DNA from: Pontibacter beigongshangensis
Lineage (GTDB): Bacteria; Bacteroidota; Bacteroidia; Cytophagales; Hymenobacteraceae
Direction: 5' to 3'
DNA length: 64,000 nucleotides
NCBI RefSeq assembly: GCF_014332515.1
Contig: NZ_VFSD01000006.1
Coordinates: forward strand, 62,001-126,000
Part shown: positions 10,025 through 19,185 of the stretch, piece after piece
Layout of the letters: each line of letters starts with the position of its first letter
Position numbering within the stretch: the stretch's first letter is position 1
The notes under the pieces: generated by a model
Databases searched by the model: none
What the model was told of the DNA's origin: nothing
What the model saw: only the letters and a program-made list of their open reading frames with translations
Position numbers and translations under genes: made by a program

Positions 10025-11478
10025 TGGGAAAAGCAGACGGTTTTTTAATATTTGATCGTGAGTTACCTTCATACCGCGATCCGAAAGAAAGAATAAACGA
10101 CTCGAAAGAAATATACCTGGAGTTTCCGGTACTTAAAACACAGGAGCAGGCGGCGCGCTGCATGGATTGCGGCGTTCCTTTCTGCCACAGTGGCTGCCCC
10201 CTGGGCAACCTGATTCCTGACTTTAATGATGCCGTGTACGAGGGCGAGTGGGAACGAGCCGCCGAGATATTGTACGCCACCAACAACTTCCCGGAGTTTA
10301 CAGGCCGAATCTGCCCTGCTCCGTGTGAGTCCAGCTGCGTGCTCTCTATCAACAAGCCGCCCGTTACCATTGAGCACATCGAGAAATCGATCGCGGAGAA
10401 GTCGTTTGAGCTTGGGCTGGTAACGCCGGAACCTCCTAAAAAGAGAACAGGCAAGAAGGTGGCTGTGGTTGGTTCCGGTCCTGCCGGGCTGGCAGCTGCC
10501 GCTCAACTTAACAGAGCCGGCCACCTGGTTACGGTCTATGACAAAGCAGAGAAAGCGGGCGGCTTGCTTCGCTACGGCATTCCGGACTTTAAGCTGGAGA
10601 AATGGACGATAGACCGCCGGTTGGAGATACTGGAGCAGGAAGGAATCAAGTTTGAGCTGGGCGTGGAGATTGGCAAAGATGTGACGCTGAAGAAGCTGCA
10701 CAAAAAGTACGACGCCGTTATTCTCTGTATTGGCTCTTCCAAGCCACGTGCGCTCACCATTCCGGGCAACCACCTGAAAGGAATACATTTTGCCATGGAT
10801 TTCCTGACGCTGCAGAACAGAAAAGTGGCCGGAGAAACCATACCGGCAGACCAGGACATTGATGCCCGCGATAAGCACGTGATCGTGATTGGCGGTGGCG
10901 ACACCGGCTCCGACTGTGTGGGAACATCTAACCGCCAGTTCGCCAAGTCTATTACGCAGCTGCAATACCGCAACATGCCTTCTACGCAGCGCCTGCCTTC
11001 TAATCCGTGGCCGGAGCTCCCGATGGTATTTACGGCCTCAAGCTCCCACGAAGAGGGTTGCGAGCGTAGCTGGGGCTGGCTGAACAAAGAGTTTATTGCC
11101 GACGAGAACGGGTATGTAAAAGGCTTGAAAGTGGTGGAGCTGGAGTGGAGAAACCACAGAGAGTACACCGAGAAGCCCGGCAGCGAAAGAATTCTGCCCT
11201 GTGACCTTGCCTTTATCGCCATTGGTTATGAGCGCCCTGAGCACGACGCCTTCCACGCTAACTTCGATTTTGAGTACGACAACAGAGGCAACTTTAAGCT
11301 GCACAACTGGCAGACCAGTGTGCCGGGCGTGTTCTCGGCCGGCGATGCCTACCGGGGGCAGTCGCTGGTGGTTTGGGCCATTTCCGATGGCCGCGAAGCC
11401 GCCCGCGCCATCGATATCTACCTGATGGGAGAATCAAACCTGCCATCTAAAGAGATCTCCAAGTTAGAGCTGGCTTAG
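10024..11478 (+). CDS. gltD: Glutamate synthase, small (beta) subunit
   Basis: A 484-residue NAD(P)H-dependent electron-entry subunit that passes electrons to GltB. The N-terminus has the cysteines for two [4Fe-4S] clusters (Cys46, 49, 54, 58 in CMDCGVPFCHSGC, and Cys97, 101, 105 in CPAPCESSC). VVGSGPAGLAAAAQL is the FAD-binding Rossmann motif, and VIGGGDTGSDC is the NAD(P)H-binding motif. The end (VFSAGDAYRGQSLVVWAISDGREAA) is the usual FAD-contacting segment, here without a frameshift or truncation. Translationally coupled to gltB (TGATG) and followed by a clear terminator. Confidence 0.96.
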   Translation: MGKADGFLIFDRELPSYRDPKERINDSKEIYLEFPVLKTQEQAARCMDCGVPFCHSGCPLGNLIPDFNDAVYEGEWERAAEILYATNNFPEFTGRICPAPCESSCVLSINKPPVTIEHIEKSIAEKSFELGLVTPEPPKKRTGKKVAVVGSGPAGLAAAAQLNRAGHLVTVYDKAEKAGGLLRYGIPDFKLEKWTIDRRLEILEQEGIKFELGVEIGKDVTLKKLHKKYDAVILCIGSSKPRALTIPGNHLKGIHFAMDFLTLQNRKVAGETIPADQDIDARDKHVIVIGGGDTGSDCVGTSNRQFAKSITQLQYRNMPSTQRLPSNPWPELPMVFTASSSHEEGCERSWGWLNKEFIADENGYVKGLKVVELEWRNHREYTEKPGSERILPCDLAFIAIGYERPEHDAFHANFDFEYDNRGNFKLHNWQTSVPGVFSAGDAYRGQSLVVWAISDGREAARAIDIYLMGESNLPSKEISKLELA

Positions 11479-11526
11479 TTCCGGATCTGAGATGTAGGAT
11501 TCTGTTTCACTTCATACTTTTCATAC

Positions 11527-11566
11527 AAAAGACTCCTGTCGCTCATGTGGCAGGAGTCTTTTTTGG
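11527..11566 (+). terminator. Rho-independent terminator after gltBD
   Basis: Perfect 12-bp stem AAAAGACTCCTG (11527-11538) with CAGGAGTCTTTT (11551-11562), a 12-nt loop and a run of T. Confidence 0.88.
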
Positions 11567-11733
11567 GTATAATACCACTTTTGATTCATTTGTTCGCCTT
11601 TATCCCCAATGCTGTCCCCTGTCAGCACCTTCTTTGCATGAAGCAGACTAATTGCTGACTTACCCAAAGTTCGTTGTCAGGGGACAGCGAACGGAAACCT
11701 GAAGCGATTAAACCAATTAATAGTGATATAAAG

Positions 11734-11788
11734 GAAGAGCAGCAGCAGCAGCAAAGCCTCCGGAAGAGCAATTTCATTGGAATAATTT
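11734..11788 (+). repeat. Intergenic repeat family A, copy 4
   Basis: GAGCAGCAGCAGCAGC tract, CCTCCGGAAGAGC, then TTTCATTGGAATAATTT. It lies about 250 bp before hemA. Confidence 0.88.
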
Positions 11789-12040
11789 GATCGGAGCTCT
11801 GTTTGTGTCCCCGAAATGCTCCGGCAACCAGGATTTTCAGGATAAGCCTGGAGAGAAGCTAAGGCGTAGCCTGTACGTGGTATGGAAACCTGCGGAGCAG
11901 GCTCCGTTTTGTTTAGAAGGTACTCTTTTCTGTAGCCAGCGAGGAGGAGCCTGGCTGCATCTCATCTTTAATAATGACATTTATCATCTTTCCTCTCCCA
12001 CCATTTTCTGAATTTTGCGGGTATATCCACTTCAACCAAA

Positions 12041-13303
12041 ATGCAAAACCAGTTCAAAGTCCTTACTTTATCTTATAAGAATGCACCGATAGCAGTTCGC
12101 GAGGCTGTGGCACTCAACGAGATTGCCTGCCGGAACCTGCTGGACAAGGTGAAGGAGTTTACGGGAGCAAGTGATGTATTGGTATTGTCTACCTGCAACC
12201 GCACAGAAATTTACTATGCTGCAGACAAAGCATTTGACCAGGAATTGATAAAGCTGATCGCGCTGGAAAAAGGCATGGTGGTGACGCCAGCCATTGCCTC
12301 TTGCTTTCTGCACCTCACAGACCACGATGCTGCCGTCAGGCACCTGTTTCATGTAGCCCTGGGGCTGGAGTCGCAGGTGGTTGGGGATGTGCAGATCCTG
12401 AATCAGGTAAAAAATGCTTACCAGTGGTCGGCAGATGCAGGTATGGCCGGTCCTTTTCTGCACCGGCTGCTGCACACGATCTTTAATGTGAACAAGCAGG
12501 TGGTAAATGAAACCGCTTTCCGCACCGGGGCTGCGTCTGTGTCTTATGCCACCCTGGAACTGGTAGAGGAGCTTACCCAGCACAACAGCAACCCCCGGGT
12601 GCTCATAATTGGGGTAGGGGACATGGGAAGGGAAGTCTGCCTTAATTTTCAGAAGTCAGAAATAAGCAATCTGGTAGTTATAAACAGAACCCATCACAAA
12701 GCTGTGGAGCTGGCGCAAAAGGCAGGTGCTCGTGCCGTGTACTGGGAAAACGTGTGGCAGGAGATAGAGCAGGCAGATGTTGTGATTTCGGCCGTGCCAG
12801 GCGATTGCTTCTTTATTTCGAAAGAGCAGGTAGCGCAGATGGCCACCCACAGGAACCGGTTCTTTATCGATATGTCGATGCCACGGAGCGTAGACAGTGA
12901 GCTCGAATCGCTGCCGGGTGCTTACGTTTATAACATCGACAATATCCGGAATCGCACCTCAGAGGCGCTGGAGAAACGTTTGGCGGCCATTCCGCAGATA
13001 CACCAACTCATTTCAGAGGCTGTGGCAGAGTTCGATTCATGGACACGCGAAATGGTTATGTCTCCGGCCTTGCAGCAATTCAAAAATTCTCTGGAGCAGA
13101 TCAGGCAGCAGGAAATAGCCCGCTACACTAAAAAGCTTGGTGCCGACGAGAAAGCGATGGTAGAAGCCATCACAAAAAACATCCTGAACAAGATCGTGAA
13201 ACTTCCTGCCCTGGAGCTGAAAGCAGCCTGTCAGCGAGGTGAGGCTGAAGCACTGCTAGGCAGCCTGGCTATTCTTTTTGATCTGGAAAAGGAATCGGCC
13301 TAA
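12041..13303 (+). CDS. hemA: Glutamyl-tRNA reductase
   Basis: First committed step of tetrapyrrole synthesis by the C5 route: reduces glutamyl-tRNA to glutamate-1-semialdehyde with NADPH. LVLSTCNRTEIYY contains the catalytic Cys52. LGLESQVVGDVQILNQVKNA is the conserved substrate-recognition stretch, and VLIIGVGDMGREV is the NADPH-binding Rossmann motif. A helical dimerisation domain follows to residue 420, and length is normal. No other hem gene is adjacent. hemE lies about 22 kb away, so the pathway is dispersed here. A weak -7-like element (GAATTTTG, 12010-12017) precedes the start. Confidence 0.95.
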   Translation: MQNQFKVLTLSYKNAPIAVREAVALNEIACRNLLDKVKEFTGASDVLVLSTCNRTEIYYAADKAFDQELIKLIALEKGMVVTPAIASCFLHLTDHDAAVRHLFHVALGLESQVVGDVQILNQVKNAYQWSADAGMAGPFLHRLLHTIFNVNKQVVNETAFRTGAASVSYATLELVEELTQHNSNPRVLIIGVGDMGREVCLNFQKSEISNLVVINRTHHKAVELAQKAGARAVYWENVWQEIEQADVVISAVPGDCFFISKEQVAQMATHRNRFFIDMSMPRSVDSELESLPGAYVYNIDNIRNRTSEALEKRLAAIPQIHQLISEAVAEFDSWTREMVMSPALQQFKNSLEQIRQQEIARYTKKLGADEKAMVEAITKNILNKIVKLPALELKAACQRGEAEALLGSLAILFDLEKESA

Positions 13304-13483
13304 AATAGTAGGAGGTATTAAGGTCTCAAATTCTGAATATCTAAGGAAGCTTCTGCTAAGCATCAGGCCACCATAGGGCCGTGCCGCTAGGCTATTTCCT
13401 GTCTGGCATATCCAGCTGTAGCGATCGTTTTAGCTTTAGACCAAAACCAACGCTAAGTACATGCAGGTAAAACCTATGCTTGT

Positions 13484-13508
13484 CCAAATTAAAAATTAGA
13501 AATTATGG
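13484..13508 (+). repeat. AT-rich repeat family B
   Basis: CAAATTAAAAATTAGAAATT, close to the sequences found right after thiL and near other gene ends. Confidence 0.45.
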
Positions 13509-13587
13509 TTGATATACTTTTGGATAGCTAAATAAGTATCAAACCTTTCTAAAAATCAAATTGGAGAAGTATTAGTCGTATAAAAAC

Positions 13588-13641
13588 AGGAGCAGCAGCA
13601 GAGGGAGCGGCTTCTGGAGGGCATTTTTGATTGGAATAATT
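13588..13641 (+). repeat. Intergenic repeat family A, copy 5
   Basis: AGGAGCAGCAGCAG tract, CTTCTGGAGGGC, then TTTTTGATTGGAATAATTC. Confidence 0.88.
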
Positions 13642-13819
13642 CGGGTGTCCTGACAGGCTTTTCTATTCTATTGAACTCGATACTACTAACATGAATGTAC
13701 CTAATGCAGTTTGGGCACTACTGCTCCAACTAAGTTGAAAACTCAAGATCCACAGAATCCCTCACCCGGAGAACATTACCCTGCCTGCTTCAGGATGGTG
13801 TAATCAGGAGGTCGAATTA

Positions 13820-14272
13820 CTAGAGGCCAAATTGCCTTAAATGATGGTCAGAGTGTTTATAAACTAAAATGCCAATCTGCTCCTTCGTCATTTTCCCAAA
13901 GAAATCGTGTATAAAGCCTGGATTATCATAGTTTTCATAAGCCTTCGTTAACGAAATCCATTTCAATTTCTCTGCTTCCAGGTCACCGTTTATTTGTTTT
14001 ACTTTGAATTGGGCGGAGGTAGGAATATTCTTGTCAAACGGTTTTTCATCCTTGATCATTCTCCGCAAGGCTATTTTCCCGAATACTTTACCCAGAAAGG
14101 CCTGCTGATAGGTGTGATCCTCCTTTCCCAAGATCCAGCCGTTCCAATAGGTATTGTGCCTGGCCATTTGAAAAACGTTCATGTGGCCCCACTGTAGGTT
14201 GCTGTCTTCGCTTAGTAAAGTAATTCTCTCTATCAGTTCTTCTCTGGTAGCTTTGTCAAAGACTGTCTTCAT
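13820..14272 (-). CDS. DUF1569-like (DinB-fold) protein
   Basis: A 150-residue soluble protein. The pattern of an early Gly-His-Met (WGHMNVFQMARHNTYW) and a late His cluster (YKHSDHHLRQFGL) is that of DUF1569 proteins, which have a DinB-like four-helix fold with a putative metal site. The biochemical role is unknown. The frame is open to 14320, but ATG at 14272 (MKTVFDKATREEL) matches the usual N-terminus, and the upstream 16 codons look non-coding. It is transcribed toward hemA and stands alone. Confidence 0.65.
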   Translation of the reverse strand: MKTVFDKATREELIERITLLSEDSNLQWGHMNVFQMARHNTYWNGWILGKEDHTYQQAFLGKVFGKIALRRMIKDEKPFDKNIPTSAQFKVKQINGDLEAEKLKWISLTKAYENYDNPGFIHDFFGKMTKEQIGILVYKHSDHHLRQFGL

Positions 14273-14726
14273 GATGCTTGATTTTTTTTGATCGATGTAC
14301 GCCCTGATGAGATCAACCAAGGTGGCAAAGATTTTCTATGCAAATTAGGGATAAGTCGAGCGAATAAAGGGGTGTGAAGCAGACAATTTCAGGGGCGAAT
14401 GCGCCAGTGTTTCCCCTTGTTTGATCCTGAAGAGCGCTGTTGTCGGATAATTATTGGCACCTTTCCCTGCAAAAATGCTTTTAGCAGGGCTTTACAAAAT
14501 ATTCCGCCAGGCTCCTGTATTTTCAATTCCAATCAGAGACATTTTTCAAGCCTCTACTACATAGAAATCTAATTAAAAACACTCCAGTATTAATTATGGT
14601 TTTGCTGGATAGTATTGATGCAGGTAATACCATCTGGTATGAAGGAGGTTCCATATGGCATTGGCTGATTGGATAAAAAAAACTACAGGAGCTACCAGGC
14701 AGATGAGGTTGCCAGGTGCACCGATT

Positions 14727-14828
14727 GACGATTTTTTGTTTGAGCGTTCAGCGAGTGGGGGAAGGGGCCCTCGACAAACAAAATCGTCTTGATTTTTTTG
14801 GTTCTTTTTGTATCAAGGCAAAAAGAAC
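14727..14828. repeat. Structured AT-rich element with two nested inverted repeats
   Basis: GACGATTTTTTGTTTG (14727-14742) pairs with CAAACAAAATCGTC (14775-14788), with a 2-nt length difference. Directly after it, GTTCTTTTTG (14801-14810) pairs perfectly with CAAAAAGAAC (14819-14828) across an 8-nt loop. I recall similar GTTCTTTTTG hairpin sequences in other Bacteroidota genomes but cannot verify this here. Probably a dispersed repeat or the remnant of one. Confidence 0.5.
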
Positions 14829-15051
14829 AAAGACACGGGCAATAAAACAAGCTGCCGCCGCAGACAGGTAAATAAGTGGCTATGCTAACTTAAACTCCCT
14901 AGCCAGTAGCCATTGCGTTAGGCTCTCGCCCACAAGATCCCTCCTGGATGACAAAAGGAGGCTATATGGTGAGAATATGGAAGCAACTAAATACGATTTG
15001 GTATAACCCAGTACAGAGTAGCCACTTTCATTTTCTTAAATCAAAAAAGCC

Positions 15052-15091
15052 TTTAAACAAAACCGCCACCCCTGCAGCAGCAAAGGTGGCG
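15052..15091 (-). terminator. Terminator of the propeller-amidohydrolase gene
   Basis: On the minus strand CGCCACC (15091-15085) pairs with GGTGGCG (15070-15064), followed by GTTTTGTTTAAAGG. Confidence 0.65.
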
Positions 15092-15114
15092 AGTTGTATT
15101 AACTTATGGCAGCA

Positions 15115-18100
15115 CTAGTGGCGGCAGGAGCATTGTTCTCCGGCTATGCCCACAGCATGGGCATCCGCGTTTTCGTGCCAGCTGAAGGGGCTGGCGTAGC
15201 GGTTGTTTTCCCAGTAGAACTTGCCGGGCTTGCGGTCGTAGTTGCCGATTTCAGCCATAGTGGCGGCATCGTAGAGGCGGCCGTTTACCATGGTGTAGCG
15301 CACGTGTTCCGTGTTCTGGATGTTCTCGAGCGGGTTCTGGTCCAGCACGATCAGGTCAGCTAGCTTGCCAACCTCCAGAGAGCCTATTTCTTTGCTCATG
15401 CCCAAGTATTCGGCCCCGTTAAGCGTGGCAGCACGTAAGGCTTCTAGGTTGGTCATGCCACCTTGCTGCAGCATCCAGAGCTCCCAATGGGCACCCAGGC
15501 CCTGTAGCTGCCCGTGGGCGCCGAGGTTTACTTTCACGCCGGCATCTGTCAGTTTCTTGCAGGCTTCCGATACCTTTATATAGCCGTTTTCATACTCCTC
15601 GTCCGGCACCTGCGTCACGTGGCGCGAGCGGCTGTCGATGACGGATCGTGGGGTGAAGCGGAGGAGACGTTCTTTCTCCCACACCTTGGTTTTCTGGTAC
15701 CAGTAGTATTCGCCATTCACAGCACCGTAGTTCACGATCAGGGTAGGGGTGTAGCCGGTGCCACTGGCGCTCCACAGTTTTACCACATCGTTGTAAAGCG
15801 GCGCTATCGGAATGTTGTGCTCTATGCCGGTGTGGCCATCCAGGATCATGCTCATGTTGTGGAAGAAGGTAGAGCCACCTTCGGGCACCACGGTCATGTC
15901 GAGTTCGCGGGCTGCCTGTATTACCTGCTGGCGCTGCTCGCGGCGTGGCTGGTTGTAGCTCTTTACAGAGAAACCACCCATAGCCTTGATGCGCCGCAGG
16001 TGCGAGCGAGCATCGTCGAGGTTGTTTACGACGGCCTTAAAGTTTCCATCGGCACCATAAAGTACCGTGCCCGTGGAATAAATGCGCGGCCCAACCATTG
16101 TGCCCGCCTTTACGGCTTCCGATTGGCTGAACACCATTTCGCTGTTGGAGGAGGGGTCGTGGGTGGTGGTAACGCCGTAGGCCAGGTTGGCATAATAGGA
16201 CCACTGCTTCTGCGGACTCATACCCAGCCTGAAAGTGCCCATGTGCGCATGCACATCCACCAGACCCGGCATAATGGTTTTACCGGCTGCGTCTATTACT
16301 TTGGCTCCTGCCGGCACCTGCACGTTGGCTCCAATAGCTACGATCTTGTTGCCATCTACCACCACGGTGCCACGCTCAATTACTTCATCGCCTTTCATGG
16401 TTATGATGCGGGCATTGGTAAAGGCTACTTTGCCTTGTGGTATATCGGTGGGGAGCACCAGCCCAATTTTTGTGCCGGTGGTATCGATGGCCGGCAGTGT
16501 GTCAGGCGCGCCTTCTACAAACTTAAAGCGGGATTTGAGATCGTTCGAGAAATACTCATCGCCGGTCACCCAGTTTAATTTTTTGCTGTCGGCAGACCAG
16601 TGGATGCTGGTGCCGAGGTCGCGGGTGAAGCGCGATACAGGTACCGCCTTTGTTTCGGCGCTCAGATCCAACGCCCCGCCATGGGGGGTGAAGGGAGCAA
16701 CAAAGCCGTTGAAGAGTTCTACAAAGGCAATCCATTTGTTGTCGGGGCTCGGGTAAAACTCCGTGGCGTATTTAGAGGTGTAATGCGTTCGTTCTTCGGT
16801 ACCCTGCAGGCTAATGCTCTTAAAGGCCGTGTTGCCCTCTTGTCTGCCGGTAAAGAAAACCCGGTCGGAAGTTGCGTTAAATTGCGGGGCTGTTCCTTGC
16901 TCTGTTAGTTTTACGGCAGCTCCGCCTTTGGCTGGCATATAATAAATGCCGGGCTCTTTGCTGAAGGCATGGCCCAGGTGGTTGTTGCCGCTTTCGCGCG
17001 TGTACACGATCAGCCTGCCATCGGGGGAGAAGGAGGCGCTGGTATAGTAGCCTTTCTCTGTGGTCAGTTTGGTTGGCTTCGGGTTTCGCTTGCTGATGTC
17101 GAGTTTGTGCAGCGCGCCCAGGTGCTCGTCGTTCCAGGTGGCGTACACAATTGTTTTGCCATCGGGGGCGAAGGCCGGGTAAAACTCAAAATCCTGGCCG
17201 TTGGTGATGCGCTCCGGCTTTCCGTTGGGCAGGGCTTTTTTATACAAATAGCCAGCTGCGTTAAATACCAGTGTTTTACCATCTGGCGAGGTAACCGCAT
17301 GGCGAATGGCTTTGGCAGTGAACTGGCTCGGTGAAAGACCGTTTTTGCTGTGGTCGTGGCGTACCGCTTCTGCAATGGCATGTGTGGCAGTAGCCTCAAA
17401 GGGAATAACAGAAGCCTTAAACGTAGCGATATCTACTTTGTTGATCTTGCCGTTGGCCCAGAAGATCAGGTTTTTGTTATCCGGGGTCCAGGCGAAGTTG
17501 GGATACACGCCAAAAATAGCCCAGGCTTCCTGCTGGTCGTGGCTCAGGTTATCGTACACGGGCCATTCTTCGCCGGATTTAAGATCGTGCAGTAACAGCA
17601 CCGATTTGGTGCGGACTCTTCTTACAAAAGCCAGATACCTGCCATCCGGCGAAACAACCGGCCGTACGGCACCGCCTGCCCCGCCTGTCACGTTTGTTAT
17701 TTCGCCTGTGTTGCGGTCAACCCGGCGAATCATATAGATCTGCGTATTCGGGTCTTTGTTATACTGAAAGGTAGTGCCGCCGCTCATGTCTTCGGAAAAG
17801 TACACATAACGGCCATCCGGCGATACCCAGGGCTCGCCTGCGTCCTGCTGGTCGTTTTTGCGTTTGGTGAGTTGCACGCCGCTGCCGCCCGCTCGGTGGT
17901 ATAGCCACATTTCGCCGGCACCCAGCGAGCGGGTAGCCGTAAAATGCTTGCGGGCAACCAGGAACTCACTGTCCGGGGTCCAGACAGCATTGTTGAGCAG
18001 CCGGAAATTTTCGTTGGTTACCTGTTTCGGATCAGAGCCGTCGCGGTTCACGATCCAGATGTTGTCGCCACCGGCGCGGTCGGAGGTAAAGGAGATGTAT

Positions 18101-18411
18101 TTGCCGTTGGGGCTATAACGTGGCTGCACCTCGTAGGCCGGGCCGCCGGAAAGCAATGTCGCTTTGCCACCCGAAACGGGCATGGTATAAATATCGCCGA
18201 GCAGGTCGAACACAATTTCCTTTCCGTCCGGACTCACGTCCAGGCTCATCCAGGTGCCTTCGTCGGTGGTGATGGTTATTTCTTTTTGAGGTCCGCGGGG
18301 CTCATCCACTTTCCATTTGGGGGGCTCTTTCTTTTCCTGGGCAATGGCTACCCCAGCCGGTAAGGCCAGGGCAGCCGCCAGAAACAAGCTTAAAAAAGCG
18401 TGTTTAGACAT
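15115..18411 (-). CDS. Secreted TolB/tricorn-type beta-propeller amidohydrolase
   Basis: A 1098-residue protein with a signal peptide (MSKHAFLSLFLAAALALPAG to AIAQ). Residues about 45-640 are WD40-like/PD40 propeller blades, with repeated SPDGKEIVFD, SPNGKYISFTSDRAG and SPDGRYVYFSEDMSG motifs. The C-terminal third is a metal-dependent amidohydrolase: VDVHAHMG gives the first two metal His, GIEHNIP and NLGAHGQLQG supply later ones, and GKLADLIVLDQNPLE is the family end. Probably periplasmic hydrolysis of a peptide or cyclic amide; the substrate is unknown. The frame extends to 18447, but a TATCTTTG promoter box overlaps that upstream part, so ATG at 18411 is chosen. Confidence 0.88.
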   Translation of the reverse strand: MSKHAFLSLFLAAALALPAGVAIAQEKKEPPKWKVDEPRGPQKEITITTDEGTWMSLDVSPDGKEIVFDLLGDIYTMPVSGGKATLLSGGPAYEVQPRYSPNGKYISFTSDRAGGDNIWIVNRDGSDPKQVTNENFRLLNNAVWTPDSEFLVARKHFTATRSLGAGEMWLYHRAGGSGVQLTKRKNDQQDAGEPWVSPDGRYVYFSEDMSGGTTFQYNKDPNTQIYMIRRVDRNTGEITNVTGGAGGAVRPVVSPDGRYLAFVRRVRTKSVLLLHDLKSGEEWPVYDNLSHDQQEAWAIFGVYPNFAWTPDNKNLIFWANGKINKVDIATFKASVIPFEATATHAIAEAVRHDHSKNGLSPSQFTAKAIRHAVTSPDGKTLVFNAAGYLYKKALPNGKPERITNGQDFEFYPAFAPDGKTIVYATWNDEHLGALHKLDISKRNPKPTKLTTEKGYYTSASFSPDGRLIVYTRESGNNHLGHAFSKEPGIYYMPAKGGAAVKLTEQGTAPQFNATSDRVFFTGRQEGNTAFKSISLQGTEERTHYTSKYATEFYPSPDNKWIAFVELFNGFVAPFTPHGGALDLSAETKAVPVSRFTRDLGTSIHWSADSKKLNWVTGDEYFSNDLKSRFKFVEGAPDTLPAIDTTGTKIGLVLPTDIPQGKVAFTNARIITMKGDEVIERGTVVVDGNKIVAIGANVQVPAGAKVIDAAGKTIMPGLVDVHAHMGTFRLGMSPQKQWSYYANLAYGVTTTHDPSSNSEMVFSQSEAVKAGTMVGPRIYSTGTVLYGADGNFKAVVNNLDDARSHLRRIKAMGGFSVKSYNQPRREQRQQVIQAARELDMTVVPEGGSTFFHNMSMILDGHTGIEHNIPIAPLYNDVVKLWSASGTGYTPTLIVNYGAVNGEYYWYQKTKVWEKERLLRFTPRSVIDSRSRHVTQVPDEEYENGYIKVSEACKKLTDAGVKVNLGAHGQLQGLGAHWELWMLQQGGMTNLEALRAATLNGAEYLGMSKEIGSLEVGKLADLIVLDQNPLENIQNTEHVRYTMVNGRLYDAATMAEIGNYDRKPGKFYWENNRYASPFSWHENADAHAVGIAGEQCSCRH

Positions 18412-18444
18412 TGGTAAAAGGTAGATGTGGTTTTTTCCAGAGCC

Positions 18445-18452
18445 CAAAGATA
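18445..18452 (-). promoter_or_regulatory. -7 box of the amidohydrolase gene
   Basis: Minus strand TATCTTTG, an exact TAnnTTTG match. The start codon at 18411 follows by about 33 bp. A TTG lies 23 bp upstream, slightly further than usual. Confidence 0.5.
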
Positions 18453-18954
18453 CAAAAATTTTGGATTTTATAGAGCAAAAGAAGCTGGAGATTAGAAATA
18501 AGTTTGTTTGGTAAAACCGCCCGCCCCCTTGTTAAACCTGAAATCCGGTGAAATAGCCGCTATCTAATAACAAATGTTTCTTTGAAAACTGACGAAATTG
18601 GTATCCGCTGCAGTAGATGAAATAGGCATGGGGAGGATCGTTGTTAGATTCGTAAAATATAAAAAATAAGAGATAATCAGTAGTGAATAAAATGGTTGGG
18701 TGCTGTATTTTTGAAATATTCATAATTTATACAACCTTTTATTTGAGCCAAATTAGGAAGTCCTTTAGCAGTTCAGAAATGATCTAGGAGAGTCTGGCGG
18801 TTCCCAGGCGGTTCTGGTAAACTCCTGTTTTGTGTAGTCTGAAGAATATAGCTAACCCGGTGCTCAGACGGCTAACACCAGATAGATGAGCTTTCTCTAG
18901 TAAAGAAGCAGCGGTGGGTAGGCTAAGTACACTGAAGTAAGATCTGCCGGATAA

Positions 18955-19007
18955 ACAGCAGCAGCAGCAGCAGAGGTCTCCGAAGGGTGGTTTTGATTAG
19001 CATAATT
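18955..19007 (+). repeat. Intergenic repeat family A, copy 6
   Basis: Six CAG units, TCTCCGAAGGGTG, then TTTTGATTAGCATAATTC. Confidence 0.88.
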
Positions 19008-19185
19008 CCGAACGAGAGACTGCTTTCGCTTCTCAAGCAGACCCAACTGTATTTACTTGAATGTAGTTGGGGTGCCTGCATTAGATTAATTACCAGGGTT
19101 ATACATTCTAAAAAATGAATATAACAGCTTTTGTATATAAACAAATGTTAGTTATATTTACTTGTTGTTGCAGCTTAGTTTACTT

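Larger units (their letters stand above)
11479..12040. other. Intergenic region between gltD and hemA
   Basis: Holds the gltD terminator, an imperfect inverted repeat (GCTGTCCCCTG at 11611-11621, its complement at 11676-11686) and family A copy 4. The frame at 11787-12011 crosses the repeat end and looks non-coding. Confidence 0.5.
13304..13819. other. Intergenic region between convergent hemA and DUF1569-like genes
   Basis: About 515 bp without a gene. Contains an AT-rich family B repeat (13484-13508), a possible degenerate one right after hemA (AAATTCTGAATATCTAA, 13327-13343) and family A copy 5. No clear hairpin terminator was seen. Confidence 0.45.
14273..15114. other. Intergenic region of about 840 bp
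   Basis: No gene is seen. It contains a possible very diverged family A copy near 14522-14556 (ATTCCAATCAG then ATTTTTCAAGCCTC), a structured element at 14727-14828, and the terminator of the amidohydrolase gene at its right end. Confidence 0.5.
18412..19185. other. Intergenic region between divergent amidohydrolase and lipoprotein genes
   Basis: Contains the minus-strand promoter box and family A copy 6. The frame at 18532-18723 on the minus strand has no supporting features. Otherwise nothing is seen. Confidence 0.5.

Noticed and set aside
11787..12011. 74-codon frame before hemA
   Set aside because: Begins inside the end of a repeat and has no support.
15514..16578. 354-codon plus-strand frame
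   Set aside because: Antisense to the amidohydrolase gene, whose metal motifs are intact.
18532..18723. 63-codon minus-strand frame
   Set aside because: AT-rich, no start signal, no similarity to any pattern that I know.
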